DNA of 64,000 nt from Streptomyces roseolus (GTDB taxonomy: Bacteria; Actinomycetota; Actinomycetes; Streptomycetales; Streptomycetaceae). Each line of letters opens with the position of its first letter. Within the stretch, counting starts at the first letter, position 1. The stretch spans positions 62,001-126,000 of the forward strand of contig NZ_BMTV01000026.1 of the NCBI RefSeq assembly GCF_014649855.1. The letters are read 5' to 3'. The notes beneath the pieces are model-generated. The model saw nothing but the letters and a program-made list of their open reading frames with translations, was not told the DNA's origin and did not search any database. This document shows positions 32,026 to 40,912 of this stretch, piece by piece. The translations under genes were made by a program, and so were the position numbers.

Positions 32026-33030
32026 TCAGCGGCCGTCGCGGAGGCGGAGCAGGTACGTCGCGGTCAGGGCGACGGCGGGGTCCTCGTCGTGCGCGAGGCC
32101 GGCGAGGGCGCGGGCGGCGGCCGGGCCGGGGACGTCGGCGAGGGCCTGGGTGAGCCGGCCCCGGGCGGCGGGTCCGGTGGCGGGGTCGGCGAGCCGGGCG
32201 AGGAGTCCGGCCGCGATGCCGTCGCCGGTGGTGTCGTCGGTGGCCAGGGCGGCGAGCGCGTCGGCGGCGTCGGTGTCGTTCCGGCCGTCGACGACCATCT
32301 CGACGAGCGTGGGGAGCGCGTCGGCGTCGCCGCGGTTGCCGAGCGCGAGGGCCGCCCGGCCCGCGACCACCGGGTCGGGGTGGGCGAGGGCGGTGCGGAG
32401 CAGGGCAGTCGTCCCGTCGCCGGGGAGCCCGGCGAGGGCCCGGGCGGCCCGTTCGCGCACCGCCGCCTCCGGGGAGCCCAGTCCCTCGGCCAGGAGGGCG
32501 GGGCCTCCGTCGCCGGAGCGGGCGAGCGCCCAGCGGAGGGCGCCCGCGACATGGGGATCCGTCTCGCCGAGGGCGGCCTCCACCAGTGCCTCCACCGGTA
32601 CGGGGACCTCGTCGGCGGCGGCGAGCGCGGCGCGCTGGCGGGTTCCCTCGCTCGCCGAGCCGAGGGCCTGGAGCAGCGCCACGACCCGCAGGGCGTCGTC
32701 CCAGCCCGCGGGTTCGGCGGCGTCGATGCGGCGCAGCCGGGTGAGCAGTTCGGTCTCGGCGGCGATGCGGGCGCGGGTCTGCTCGATGAGGTCGCCGACG
32801 AGCCGCCCGGGCGTGAAGCCGGGGTCGTCGAGGGCGCGGCCGATCTCCCGCAGCGACAGCCCCAGCGAGCGGAGGCTCTCGATGTGGAAGATCCGCCGGA
32901 TGTCCTCGTCGCGGTACTCCCGGTAGCCGGATCCGGTGCGGTCCGAGGGCCGCACCAGGCCGAGCTTCTCGTAATGCCTGAGCATGCGGGCGCTGACGCC
33001 GGAGCGACGCGCCACCTCACCGATCAACAC
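32026..33030 (-). CDS. MerR regulator fused to HEAT repeats
   Basis: 334 residues. N-terminal MerR winged helix (MLIGEVARRSGVSARMLRHY, then EKLGLVRPSDRTGSGYREY) and coiled dimerisation helix to about 115. The remaining ~220 residues are HEAT/PBS-lyase-like repeats (ALRWALARSGDGG, AVRERAARALAGLPGD, VAGRAALALGNRGDADAL and more). The effector domain of a MerR protein is thus a HEAT solenoid, which suggests control by a protein or large ligand. GTG 33030 starts 3 bases after the stop of the HEAT gene at 33034-33705. Confidence 0.92.
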   Translation of the reverse strand: MLIGEVARRSGVSARMLRHYEKLGLVRPSDRTGSGYREYRDEDIRRIFHIESLRSLGLSLREIGRALDDPGFTPGRLVGDLIEQTRARIAAETELLTRLRRIDAAEPAGWDDALRVVALLQALGSASEGTRQRAALAAADEVPVPVEALVEAALGETDPHVAGALRWALARSGDGGPALLAEGLGSPEAAVRERAARALAGLPGDGTTALLRTALAHPDPVVAGRAALALGNRGDADALPTLVEMVVDGRNDTDAADALAALATDDTTGDGIAAGLLARLADPATGPAARGRLTQALADVPGPAAARALAGLAHDEDPAVALTATYLLRLRDGR

Positions 33031-33033
33031 GCC

Positions 33034-33705
33034 CTAGTGTCCCTCCCCCGGAGAGCCGTCGAGCGCCACGACGCGCTTCGCCTCCTCGATCGCGTACGCG
33101 AATCCGGTGTCGGGGTCGTCCAGGATCCGCCGGGTGGCGAGGGCGTGCGCGCGCACCAGCGGGTCGGGGGCGGCCGCCGCGGTGTCCAGGACCGGCAGGA
33201 TCACGTCCCCGAGCCCGGTCAGCGCCCGGCTCAGGCTGAGCTGGGTCTCCCGCCCGCCGCGGCCCAGCTGGGTGGCGAGCACGGCGGCGAGGGCCGGCTC
33301 CCCGCCGTGCGGTACGAGCAGGACGGCCGTCCGCCAGGCGGCCCTGGCCACCTCGTCGTCGGGATCGGTGAGGTGCGCGCGGGTGAGCGCCGGCCAGGCC
33401 CGCCGGTCGCCGATCTTGGACAGCGTGTGCAGGGCCTGGCTCCGTGCGCGCGTCCGCTCCGAGTCGAGCTCGGCGAGCACGCGGGGCAGCGTCAGGGAGT
33501 CGGGGTGCCGGGTCAGGGCCCAGGTCAGCATGTCGCGGACGAAGAACTCGGGCTCGACGGCGCAGCGCTCGACGAGCGCGTCGACGAACCGCTCGTCGGG
33601 GGTCGTGCCGACCGCCAGGGCGGCCTTGAGCCGTACCGACGGGCGGTCGTCCGCGAGCGCCCGGAGCGCGCGCCGCACCTCGGGGTCCTGATACGTCGTG
33701 GTCAT
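33034..33705 (-). CDS. HEAT repeat protein
   Basis: 223 residues, about six HEAT repeats (ALRALADDRPSVRLKAALAVG, SLTLPRVLAELDSERTRARSQALHTLSKIG, and further). First gene of an operon with the MerR-HEAT regulator. Their HEAT regions look alike, so the free HEAT protein may heterodimerise with, or compete for the ligand of, the regulator. GAGGAGG lies nine bases from ATG 33705. The operator-like palindrome is 32 bases upstream. No enzyme or membrane part. Confidence 0.88.
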   Translation of the reverse strand: MTTTYQDPEVRRALRALADDRPSVRLKAALAVGTTPDERFVDALVERCAVEPEFFVRDMLTWALTRHPDSLTLPRVLAELDSERTRARSQALHTLSKIGDRRAWPALTRAHLTDPDDEVARAAWRTAVLLVPHGGEPALAAVLATQLGRGGRETQLSLSRALTGLGDVILPVLDTAAAAPDPLVRAHALATRRILDDPDTGFAYAIEEAKRVVALDGSPGEGH

Positions 33706-33736
33706 CGGAACCACCTCCTCGCCCGGCAGTCAAAGG

Positions 33737-33753
33737 CTTGTCACCGTGTCAAG
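33737..33753. promoter_or_regulatory. Imperfect palindrome upstream of the HEAT operon
   Basis: CTTG-T-CAC-C-GTG-T-CAAG: palindromic except the paired T positions and centre. It lies beside TTGACC/TTGACA -35-like sequences on the minus strand. MerR proteins bind such dyads inside the promoter spacer, so it is the likely autoregulatory site. Confidence 0.6.
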
Positions 33754-33775
33754 GTCAAGCGCGCCGCCTCCTCCG

Positions 33776-34366
33776 TCAGACCGCGCGGGTGTGGACGAGG
33801 AGGACGGCGCGCCCGTCGAGGGTGCGCGTCCCGGCGAGGGCGAGGGGGGTGCGGGCCGGGGCCGGGTGGAAGGCGGGGCGGCCGCCGCCGAGGAGGACCG
33901 GGTGGACGACGACGTGGTACTCGTCGATCACGCCGTGCTCGGCGAGGTGGGCGGCGAGCTCCGAGCCTCCGAAGAGGACGAGGTCGTGGCCGGCCTCCTT
34001 CAGGGCGGTCAGCTCCTCGGCCGCGTCGTCCGAGACGACGCGGGTGGTGTGCGCGGCCTCTCCCGGGGCGCCCTCGTCCAGGTCGTCCTGGCGCAGGGTG
34101 CGGGAGACGACGACCTTGGGCGCCTTGCGCCAGACCGGCGCGAAGGCCAGGTCGTGCGGGTCCCGCGAGTACCGCTCGGCCTGGGGCCAGAAGCCGGACA
34201 TGAGGTCCCACACCTTGCGGCCGTAGAGGAAGACCGTGCCCTCCGGGGTCAGTTCCCGCGCGTGGGCGGAGAGGCCGGGACCCATCTCCGGCCAGTCGAA
34301 CTCGCCGTTCGGGCCCTCGATGTAACCGTCGAGGGACTGGTGCACGAAGTGGATGAGCTTGCCCAT
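33776..34366 (-). CDS. Dihydrofolate reductase-like (RibD C-terminal domain) protein
   Basis: 196 residues, DHFR/RibD-C fold: MGKLIHFVHQSLDGYIEG at the start, TVFLYGRKVWDLM, KVVVSRTLR, and DLVLFGGSELAAHL (cofactor loop), ending with HPVLLGGGRPAF. These proteins reduce unknown substrates with NAD(P)H; not a folate enzyme by context. AGGAGG lies about 14 bases upstream of ATG 34366. Confidence 0.9.
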   Translation of the reverse strand: MGKLIHFVHQSLDGYIEGPNGEFDWPEMGPGLSAHARELTPEGTVFLYGRKVWDLMSGFWPQAERYSRDPHDLAFAPVWRKAPKVVVSRTLRQDDLDEGAPGEAAHTTRVVSDDAAEELTALKEAGHDLVLFGGSELAAHLAEHGVIDEYHVVVHPVLLGGGRPAFHPAPARTPLALAGTRTLDGRAVLLVHTRAV

Positions 34367-34728
34367 GGTGTCGGCCGGTCCTCCTGTGTGTGCCGGTGCC
34401 CCTGTGACACCGGTACCCCTGGGTCGAAGCCGCGACGACGGTCTCGACATCCGGCGCGGGACTTTCCCGGAGAAATTTCCGGAGGCATGCCCGAAGGCGC
34501 CCCCTCGGCACGTTTCGCACCCCACTCGCCCGGCTCTCAGGCCTGGTCAGGAGGGGTATGAACCCCCTGGTGAGCCGCCGTGCGCCTTTCCGCGCCGGTC
34601 GCGCCTCACGGGGTGACAACGCCGGCGCGCGCTCGGCGGAACCGGTGAATCCAGTACCGGGTACGTGAGGGCGACACGTGCGCCGGGCACGTTCCCCGCA
34701 GCGGTTCTCGCCATCGAGAGGGATGGGC
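34367..34728. other. Intergenic region upstream of the lanthipeptide locus
   Basis: 362 bases between divergent genes. A 6-bp dyad CCGGTG-N9-CACCGG lies at 34393-34413, close to the DHFR-like gene. Farther on, GAGAAATTTCCGG near 34465-34480 is an AT-richer spot. I see no gene here and no certain promoter for the synthetase. Confidence 0.4.
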
Positions 34729-37428
34729 ATGACCAGCCACGCCACCGAAACCTTGCTCGAAGACCTCCTCCACCGAGCCCTGATCGCCACGGACACGGGC
34801 GAACGCTGGACGACCGGGTCCGACGACATGTGGTGCCGGGTGACGCCCCTGAACGGGGAGCAGCGTCCGCAGGGTTGGAAGCTGCACGTGTCGGCGACGG
34901 CCGCCTCCGCGCCGGCCGTCCTCCTGAAGTCCCTGGAGGTACTGCTGCCGGACTCCTCGGGATTCAAGTTCGCCCGCTCGCTGGAGCGGGTCGGCGCGCT
35001 CAACTCCCGGGCCACGCCACGCGGCAGCTCCGGCAAGTTCCTGACGGTGTACCCGCGTTCCGACGCGGACGCGGCCCGCCTCGCCGCGGAGTTGCACCGC
35101 GCGACGGCGGGACTCGCCGGCCCCCGGATCCTCTCCGACCAGCAGTACGCCGCCGACAGCCTGGTCCACTACCGGTACGGGGCCTTCGTCGGCCGGCGGC
35201 GGCTGTCCGACGAAGGCCTGCTGGTCTGGTACTTCGAGGACCCCGACGGCAATCCGGTGGAGGACCGGCGGACCGGGCAGTACACGCCCCCGGAGTGGGC
35301 CGTCAGCCCCTTCCCCGCACCGGCCCACGTGCCCTCCCCCGCACCGGCTCCCGCCGAGCCCCGCCCCGTGGTGGTCGGCGGCCGGTTCGCGGTGCGGGAG
35401 GCGATCCGGCACACCAACAAGGGCGGTGTGTACCGGGGCAGCGACGTCCGCACCGGCGCGCCCGTCGTCATCAAGGAGACCCGCCCGCACGTGGAGGCCG
35501 ACGCCTCCGGCAGCGACGTCCGCGACTGGCTGCGCGCCGAGGCGAGGGCCCTGGAGAAACTGCGGGGGTCGGGGCTCGCGCCGGAACCGCTGGCGCTGTT
35601 CGAGCACGCCGGACACCTGTTCCTCGCGCAGGAGGAGGTGCCGGGCGTCCCGCTGCGGACCTGGGTCGCCGAGCGTTTCCGCGACGCGGGCGGCGAGCGG
35701 TACGGGGCCGAGGCGACGGCCCAGGTCGCCCGGCTCGTGGACCTGGTGGCGGAGGCCCACGCGCACGGCTGCGTGCTGCGCGACTTCACGCCCGGCAACG
35801 TGATGGTCCGCCCCGACGGCGAACTGCGCCTGATCGACCTGGAGCTGGCCGTCCTGGCGGACGACGCCGCCCTCCCGACCCGGGTCGGCACGCCCGGCTT
35901 CAGCGCCCCCGAGCGCCTGGTCGACGCGCCGGTCTCCCCGACGGCCGACTACTACAGCCTCGGCGCGACCGTGTGCTTCGTGCTCACGGGCAAGGTCCCG
36001 AACCTGCTGGCCGAGGAGCCGCGGGACCGGCCGGTGGAAGAACGCCTCGCCGAGTGGCTGGACGCCTGCCTCGTCTCCGTACGGCTCCCCGACGGGATGC
36101 GGGAGCTGATCCTCGGCCTGATGCGGGACGACCCGGACGCGCGCTGGGATCCGGCCAGGGCCCGCGAGGCCCTCGCGCGGACGGCCGCCGGGCCGGCGGC
36201 GCGCTCCCCACGGCCCGCCTCGACCGTCTCCACCCCGCCCGCGGCCCCCGCCGCGGCCGGCGGCGACGCGATCGGGGCCGCCGTCGAGGGGATCGTGCGG
36301 CGCCTCGTCGACACGATGACGCCCGACGACGACCGCAGGCTGTGGCCCGTCTCGACCCTGGCCGGGGAGACCGACCCGTGCACCGTGCAGCAGGGCGCGG
36401 CCGGTGTCCTCGCGGTGCTCACCCGGTACTTCGAGCTGACCGGCGACCCCCGGCTGCCCGGACCGCTCGCCGCCGCCGGGCGCTGGATCGCCGACCGCAC
36501 CGACCCTCGTTCCGCCCGCCCGGGCCTGCACTTCGGCACCGGCGGCACCGCCTGGGCTCTGTACGAGGCGGGGCGGGCCGTCGAGGACCGGGCGCTGGTC
36601 GACCACGCGCTGGCCCTGGCGGTGGCCCCGCAGGAGCGGACGCCCAGCCACGACATCACCCACGGCACGGCGGGCAGCGGCATGGCGCGCGCCCATCTGT
36701 GGCGGCGCACCGGCGATCCGCGTCTCGCCGCGCTGGTCGGGGAGGCCGCCGACCGGCTGGCCGAGGCGGCCCGGCGCGAGGCGACCGGGGCGACCTGGCC
36801 GGTTCCTGCGGAGGCCGTCGCCCAGGAGGCGGGCAAACGCTATCTCGGCTTCGCGCACGGTTCGTCGGGCATCGGCTGCTTCCTCCTCGCCGCCGCGTCC
36901 GTCACCGGCAGCCCGGTCCACCGGGAACTGGCCGTGGCGGCGGGCGAGCACCTGGTGGCCCATGCCGTGGACGTGGGCGGCGCGGCCCAGTGGCCGGCGC
37001 AGACGGGGGACGTGCCGACGGCTCCGTACTGGTGCCACGGCTCGGCCGGCATCGGCTCGTTCCTGGTCCGGCTGTGGCGGGCGACCGGTGACGACCGGTA
37101 CGGCGACCTCGCCCGCGCCGCCGGCCGGGCCGTCGTCGAGCGGGCCTCCCGCGCCGCGCTCACCCAGTGCCACGGCCTGGCGGGCAACGGCGACTTCCTC
37201 CTCGACCTGGCCGACGCCACCGGCGACCCGGTCCACCGCACGCGGGCCGGCGACCTGGCCCGCCTCCTCGTCGCCGAGCGGTCCCGCCGCGGCGACCACG
37301 TCGTCTTCCCCAACGAGTACGGGGAGGTCTCGACGGGGTGGAGCGACGGCTCCGCCGGAATCCTGGCGTTCCTCCTGCGGGTACGCCACACCGAGCCCCG
37401 GCACTGGATGGTCCAGCCGCCGGTCTGA
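34729..37428 (+). CDS. Class IV lanthipeptide synthetase (LanL)
   Basis: 899 residues; one enzyme that phosphorylates Ser/Thr of the precursor, eliminates phosphate and closes thioether rings. N-terminal lyase-like region about 1-205; kinase domain about 215-480 with HTNKGGVYRG (nucleotide loop), catalytic LRDFTPGNV and LIDLELA in place of DFG; a Pro/Ala linker; cyclase domain about 530-899. Zinc ligands are present: Cys and His in YWCHGSAGI and Cys-His in QCHGLAGNGD, which marks class IV; class III enzymes lack them. ATG 34729 with AGAGGG upstream; ATG 34723 also in frame. The precursor and exporter genes follow. Confidence 0.95.
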   Translation: MTSHATETLLEDLLHRALIATDTGERWTTGSDDMWCRVTPLNGEQRPQGWKLHVSATAASAPAVLLKSLEVLLPDSSGFKFARSLERVGALNSRATPRGSSGKFLTVYPRSDADAARLAAELHRATAGLAGPRILSDQQYAADSLVHYRYGAFVGRRRLSDEGLLVWYFEDPDGNPVEDRRTGQYTPPEWAVSPFPAPAHVPSPAPAPAEPRPVVVGGRFAVREAIRHTNKGGVYRGSDVRTGAPVVIKETRPHVEADASGSDVRDWLRAEARALEKLRGSGLAPEPLALFEHAGHLFLAQEEVPGVPLRTWVAERFRDAGGERYGAEATAQVARLVDLVAEAHAHGCVLRDFTPGNVMVRPDGELRLIDLELAVLADDAALPTRVGTPGFSAPERLVDAPVSPTADYYSLGATVCFVLTGKVPNLLAEEPRDRPVEERLAEWLDACLVSVRLPDGMRELILGLMRDDPDARWDPARAREALARTAAGPAARSPRPASTVSTPPAAPAAAGGDAIGAAVEGIVRRLVDTMTPDDDRRLWPVSTLAGETDPCTVQQGAAGVLAVLTRYFELTGDPRLPGPLAAAGRWIADRTDPRSARPGLHFGTGGTAWALYEAGRAVEDRALVDHALALAVAPQERTPSHDITHGTAGSGMARAHLWRRTGDPRLAALVGEAADRLAEAARREATGATWPVPAEAVAQEAGKRYLGFAHGSSGIGCFLLAAASVTGSPVHRELAVAAGEHLVAHAVDVGGAAQWPAQTGDVPTAPYWCHGSAGIGSFLVRLWRATGDDRYGDLARAAGRAVVERASRAALTQCHGLAGNGDFLLDLADATGDPVHRTRAGDLARLLVAERSRRGDHVVFPNEYGEVSTGWSDGSAGILAFLLRVRHTEPRHWMVQPPV

Positions 37429-37509
37429 GCGGCGGCGGACACTCCGCCGTCGCACCCAGAGGAACAGCGCAGCAAAGAAACACGACACACCACGAAGAAG
37501 GAGAAGACC

Positions 37510-37665
37510 ATGGAGAACAAGGACCTCGACCTCCTCGCCCGCCTGCACGCCCTTCCGGAGACCGAGCCGGTCGGCGTCGACGGCGCGCCCTTCGCCGCCA
37601 CCTGCGAGTGCGTCGGCCTGCTGACGCTCCTCAACACCGTCTGCATCGGCATCAGCTGCGCGTAA
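37510..37665 (+). CDS. Class IV lanthipeptide precursor peptide (LanA)
   Basis: 51-residue peptide. Leader MENKDLDLLARLHALPET contains the helical LxxLxxL-type recognition motif; the core ends FAATCECVGLLTLLNTVCIGISCA in two readable pieces: TCECVGLL and NTVCIGISCA. Cysteines at 32, 34, 45 and 50; dehydratable Thr31, Thr39, Thr43 and Ser49. It resembles the SflA/SgbA type of class IV precursors as I remember them. AAGGAG lies six to seven bases before ATG 37510, 81 bases after the synthetase. A perfect palindrome follows the stop. Confident as a precursor; the final ring pattern is not predictable here. Confidence 0.95.
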   Translation: MENKDLDLLARLHALPETEPVGVDGAPFAATCECVGLLTLLNTVCIGISCA

Positions 37666-37680
37666 CCCGCGTCGCCTCCC

Positions 37681-37716
37681 CCGGCCGGTGGCTGTCCCGG
37701 GACAGCCACCGGCCGG
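37681..37716. terminator. Perfect 36-bp palindrome after the precursor gene
   Basis: Two 18-bp arms (37681-37698, 37699-37716) meet with no spacer. It begins 16 bases after the precursor stop and ends 48 bases before the transporter start. Likely partial terminator or mRNA stabiliser that sets a high precursor-to-exporter ratio. Confidence 0.85.
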
Positions 37717-37764
37717 GGCGAGGCTCCGGCCCGCCCGCCCGGCCCCACCGACGAGGACGAGACC

Positions 37765-38805
37765 ATGCCGCTGCATCCCGGTGACCACGACTCCCCCCGC
37801 ACCGCCGCCGCGCGCCCCACGCCGTCGGCCGGTTCCGTCCCCTCCGCCATCCGCACGCGTGGCCTGGTCAAGAGCTACCGGGGACCGGACGGCACCTCCA
37901 CCGACGCGGTCCGCGGGCTCGACCTGGACGTGCGCCAGGGGGAGACGTTCGCGTTCCTCGGCCCCAACGGCGCCGGGAAGTCCACGACCATCGCGATGCT
38001 CTGCGCCCTCACCCGCCCCACCTCCGGGCGCGCGACGGTGGCGGGCGCCGACGTGCTCACCGAGCCCGACCTGGTACGGAGCAGGGTCGGGCTGCTGTTC
38101 CAGCACAGCGCCCTCGACACCGACCTGACGGCCGAGCAGAACCTCCGCGTCCACGCGCGTCTGTACGGGCTCCGCCGCGGCGAGGCCCGCCGCCGCACGG
38201 CCGAGGCGCTCGACGTCGCAGGCCTGTCCGACCGGCGCCGCGCGCCCGTCCGCACCCTGTCGGGCGGCATGCGGCGGCGGCTGGAACTCGCCCGCCAGCT
38301 GCTGCACTCCCCCGGGGTGCTGTTCCTCGACGAGCCGACCACGGGCCTCGACCCGCACGCCCGCGTCCTCGTCCGGGACCACCTGCGGACCCTGCGCGAC
38401 CGGCACGGCAGCACGCTCTTCGTCACCACCCACTACCTGGACGAGGCGGAGCACTGCGACCGTCTCGCCATCGTCGACCGGGGCCGGCTGGTGGCGCAGG
38501 GGACCCCGTCCGAGGTGAAGGCCGCGATCGGCGACGACCGGGTGGCGCTGCGCACGAGCGACGACGCGGGCGCGCGGCGGGTCGTGTCCGCGCTCGCTCC
38601 GCCCGGCCGGCCCGTCACGGTCGACGCGGACGGCCTCTGGCTGCGCGTCCCGGACGGCAGCACCTGGATCCCGCGCCTGTGCGCGGCGCTCGGCTCCCAC
38701 GGCATCGCCGTCCACGCCGCCTCCGCCACCCCGCCCACGCTCGACGACGTCTTCTTCCACCACACCGGCCGCAGCATGGCTCCGGGGGAGGGCGGCGCCC
38801 GATGA
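37765..38805 (+). CDS. ABC exporter ATP-binding protein of the lanthipeptide locus
   Basis: 346 residues, DrrA-like ATPase. Walker A GPNGAGKST, Q-loop LFQHSAL, signature LSGGMRRRLELARQ, Walker B LFLDEPTTGLD and H-loop VTTHYLDEAEH. The C-terminal ~90 residues are the usual DrrA extension ending PTLDDVFFHHTGR. Works with the permease encoded immediately after; the start codon of the permease overlaps its stop (ATGA). Exports the mature peptide or provides self-resistance. Confidence 0.94.
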   Translation: MPLHPGDHDSPRTAAARPTPSAGSVPSAIRTRGLVKSYRGPDGTSTDAVRGLDLDVRQGETFAFLGPNGAGKSTTIAMLCALTRPTSGRATVAGADVLTEPDLVRSRVGLLFQHSALDTDLTAEQNLRVHARLYGLRRGEARRRTAEALDVAGLSDRRRAPVRTLSGGMRRRLELARQLLHSPGVLFLDEPTTGLDPHARVLVRDHLRTLRDRHGSTLFVTTHYLDEAEHCDRLAIVDRGRLVAQGTPSEVKAAIGDDRVALRTSDDAGARRVVSALAPPGRPVTVDADGLWLRVPDGSTWIPRLCAALGSHGIAVHAASATPPTLDDVFFHHTGRSMAPGEGGAR

Positions 38806-39653
38806 CGACCCTCACCGGCACGGACGCGGGCGCGGGAACCCCCGCCGGCACCGGCCTCCGGCACGAACTGCGCGCGGTGCACGCCCTGGTCCACCGCGAC
38901 CTGCTCCGCCTCGCCTGCCAGCGGGTGCCCACCGCCCTGATGCTCCTCCACCCGGTCCTGTACCTCTTCATCCTGGGCGGCGGTCTGGCGGCGCTGATCC
39001 CCGCCGCCTCGCTCGGCGTCGGCTACCGGACGTACCTCTTCCCGGGGATGCTGATGATGACCGTGCAGACTCCGGCGATCATGGTCGGGATCCGGCTCAT
39101 CACCGACCGGCAGAGCGGCTACCTCCGCGAACTCCTCATGGCCCCCGTGGGCCGCGCCACCCTCCTCCTCGGCAGCTGCGCGGGCGGCACGCTGGTCGCG
39201 ACGGTCCAGGGCGCGGTGCTCCTCCTCCTGGCGGGCACGGTGGGCCTCCCGTACGACCCGGTCCTGCTCGTCCTGCTCCTCGCCGGCATGGTCCTCGCGT
39301 CGTTCGCGATCACCTCTCTGTCCCTGGCCCTGGCCGTGGGCCTGCGCAGTCCGGAGACCTTCCACACGCTGCTCGGCCTGGTGATGATGCCGCTCCTCTT
39401 CCTCTCCGGCGGCTTCTTCCCCCTGACGTCCCTGCCCGGCTGGGCACAGGCCCTGGCGGCCGCGAACCCCCTGGCGTACGGCGTGGACGTCCTGCGCCGC
39501 TCGATCGCCCTCCGGGCGCCGGAACAGGCGGCGGCCGACGGCCTCGCGTGGGCGGGCCACCAGCCCCCTCTCCTCCTCGAAGCGGGCCTCCTCCTGGCCC
39601 TGGGCACGGCGGCCCTCCTCTGGGCGGCCCGCCGCTTCGGCCGCCCGGAGTAG
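38802..39653 (+). CDS. ABC-2 type permease of the lanthipeptide locus
   Basis: 283 residues, six hydrophobic helices; ABC-2 membrane protein of the DrrB type. LLMAPVGRATLLLG and PLLFLSGGFFPL are family features. Overlaps the ATPase gene by four bases, so the two are translationally coupled. Likely forms a dimeric exporter with the ATPase. Confidence 0.93.
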   Translation: MTTLTGTDAGAGTPAGTGLRHELRAVHALVHRDLLRLACQRVPTALMLLHPVLYLFILGGGLAALIPAASLGVGYRTYLFPGMLMMTVQTPAIMVGIRLITDRQSGYLRELLMAPVGRATLLLGSCAGGTLVATVQGAVLLLLAGTVGLPYDPVLLVLLLAGMVLASFAITSLSLALAVGLRSPETFHTLLGLVMMPLLFLSGGFFPLTSLPGWAQALAAANPLAYGVDVLRRSIALRAPEQAAADGLAWAGHQPPLLLEAGLLLALGTAALLWAARRFGRPE

Positions 39654-39674
39654 CCGCCCTCGGCACCGGGGGCC

Positions 39675-40337
39675 CTACGGCCGTCCGCAGGACGCGGTCT
39701 TCCCCGCGCCGCCCTTCCCCGGCGGTGTCATCAGGGTGAGGGACTCGGTGACGACGCGGGAGCCCCTCCTCACCCGGACGTCGACCGTGCCGACGGTCAG
39801 GCCGGGGAACTCGACGGCGTGGACGGTCCGCCGGCCGTCGGCCATGAGGCCGACGGCCCTCACCGGGACGGGTACGCCGTCGCAGGTCACGGACTCGACG
39901 GTCTCGTGCTCCGCGCCGAAGACGACGTTCCAGCCCGTGGCCATCATGGCGACCAGACGGACGAGCCGGGGCTCCTCTCCCACCGGCGGCGTGTGGGGGG
40001 CCGAGGCGCAGGCCACCATGGTCATCCCGACGGCCGCGCCGTGGCAGAACCGCCCGTCCTTTGTCTCCCAGACGAAGAGCGCCCCGCGGGTCGACGCGGC
40101 GGCGACCAACAGGCCCCGGGTCCCGGGCGCCTTGCTTCCGGTGGCGGCGGCCCGCACCGCCACGCCCGCGGCGTCGACGGCTTCCTCCACGCTCCCGCCG
40201 GCCGTGGCGGGGGCGGTGACGGCGGTCGGCGCGGGGCTCGGCGACGCCGTCCGCGCCGGGGCCTCCGCTCCCGCACAGGAGGTCACGGCCAGCACGGCGC
40301 CCCCCAGGATCACGCCGGCCCTCGGTCCTCGCAGCAC
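39675..40337 (-). CDS. Putative secreted lipoprotein, function unknown
   Basis: 220 residues. Signal sequence with lipobox VTSC (cleavage before Cys, about residue 18) followed by a Pro/Ser/Thr/Ala tether. The body has two Cys (RFCHGAAV, VACASAP) that could pair, and a beta-rich end (RLVRLVAMMATGWNVVFG, VDVRVRRGSRVVTES). No family recognised. GTG 40337 chosen because it opens at the signal peptide; ATG at 40394 would overlap the VOC start codon. Convergent with the permease gene 21 bases away. Confidence 0.75.
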   Translation of the reverse strand: MLRGPRAGVILGGAVLAVTSCAGAEAPARTASPSPAPTAVTAPATAGGSVEEAVDAAGVAVRAAATGSKAPGTRGLLVAAASTRGALFVWETKDGRFCHGAAVGMTMVACASAPHTPPVGEEPRLVRLVAMMATGWNVVFGAEHETVESVTCDGVPVPVRAVGLMADGRRTVHAVEFPGLTVGTVDVRVRRGSRVVTESLTLMTPPGKGGAGKTASCGRP

Positions 40338-40392
40338 TCCCCCACCCCCGGTCCCGCCGCTTCGGCAGCGGCGGTCCTCTAGTGTGCTCCGC

Positions 40393-40770
40393 ATGATCGG
40401 AAAGCTGCAATGCGTGGTGCTGGACTGCCCCGACGTCATGGAACTCGCCCGCTTCTACGCGTCGTTGCTCGGCGGTGAGGTCAACCGGCCCGATCCCCGG
40501 TGGTCGCTCGGCGACGACTGGGCGACGCTGCACGGCGACGGCGGGATCGTCCTGGCGTTCCAGCGGGTGGCGGAGTACCGGCCGCCCCGCTGGCCGGATC
40601 CGGCCCGCCCCCAGCAGTTCCACCTCGATCTGGGGGTGGCGGACCTGGACCGGGCCGGGGCGGAGGTCCTCGCCCTGGGGGCGACGCTTCTCGACGGCGG
40701 TGACGGGCGGCGGAGTTGGCGGGTGTACGCGGATCCGGCGGGGCATCCGTTCTGCCTCGTACGGGACTGA
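40393..40770 (+). CDS. Glyoxalase/bleomycin-resistance (VOC) family protein
   Basis: 125 residues, VOC fold: QCVVLDCPDVMELARFYASLLGG and the second half FHLDLGVADLDRAGAEVLALGA with YADPAGHPFCLV. The metal/His positions are partly kept (His in FHLDLG, Glu absent), so it may be a binding rather than catalytic member. Divergent from the lipoprotein gene. Single gene. Confidence 0.9.
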   Translation: MIGKLQCVVLDCPDVMELARFYASLLGGEVNRPDPRWSLGDDWATLHGDGGIVLAFQRVAEYRPPRWPDPARPQQFHLDLGVADLDRAGAEVLALGATLLDGGDGRRSWRVYADPAGHPFCLVRD

Positions 40771-40912
40771 GCGCGCCGGGCGTCACGGCGCGCGCGGGGC
40801 GGGGGTGCCGTGACGAGTTCTGGACAGGAAGACACGGTTCCGCATGAGGGGCGCGTGAGCGGGGAGCCATGACGTGTCCGTTGTCGGCCGATTCAGCCCG
40901 CGAGGAGCCGCC

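Noticed and set aside
34606..38763. Minus-strand open frame of ~1385 residues opposite the lanthipeptide genes
   Set aside because: Antisense to LanL and the ATPase; composition is that of a reverse-frame shadow; no domain.
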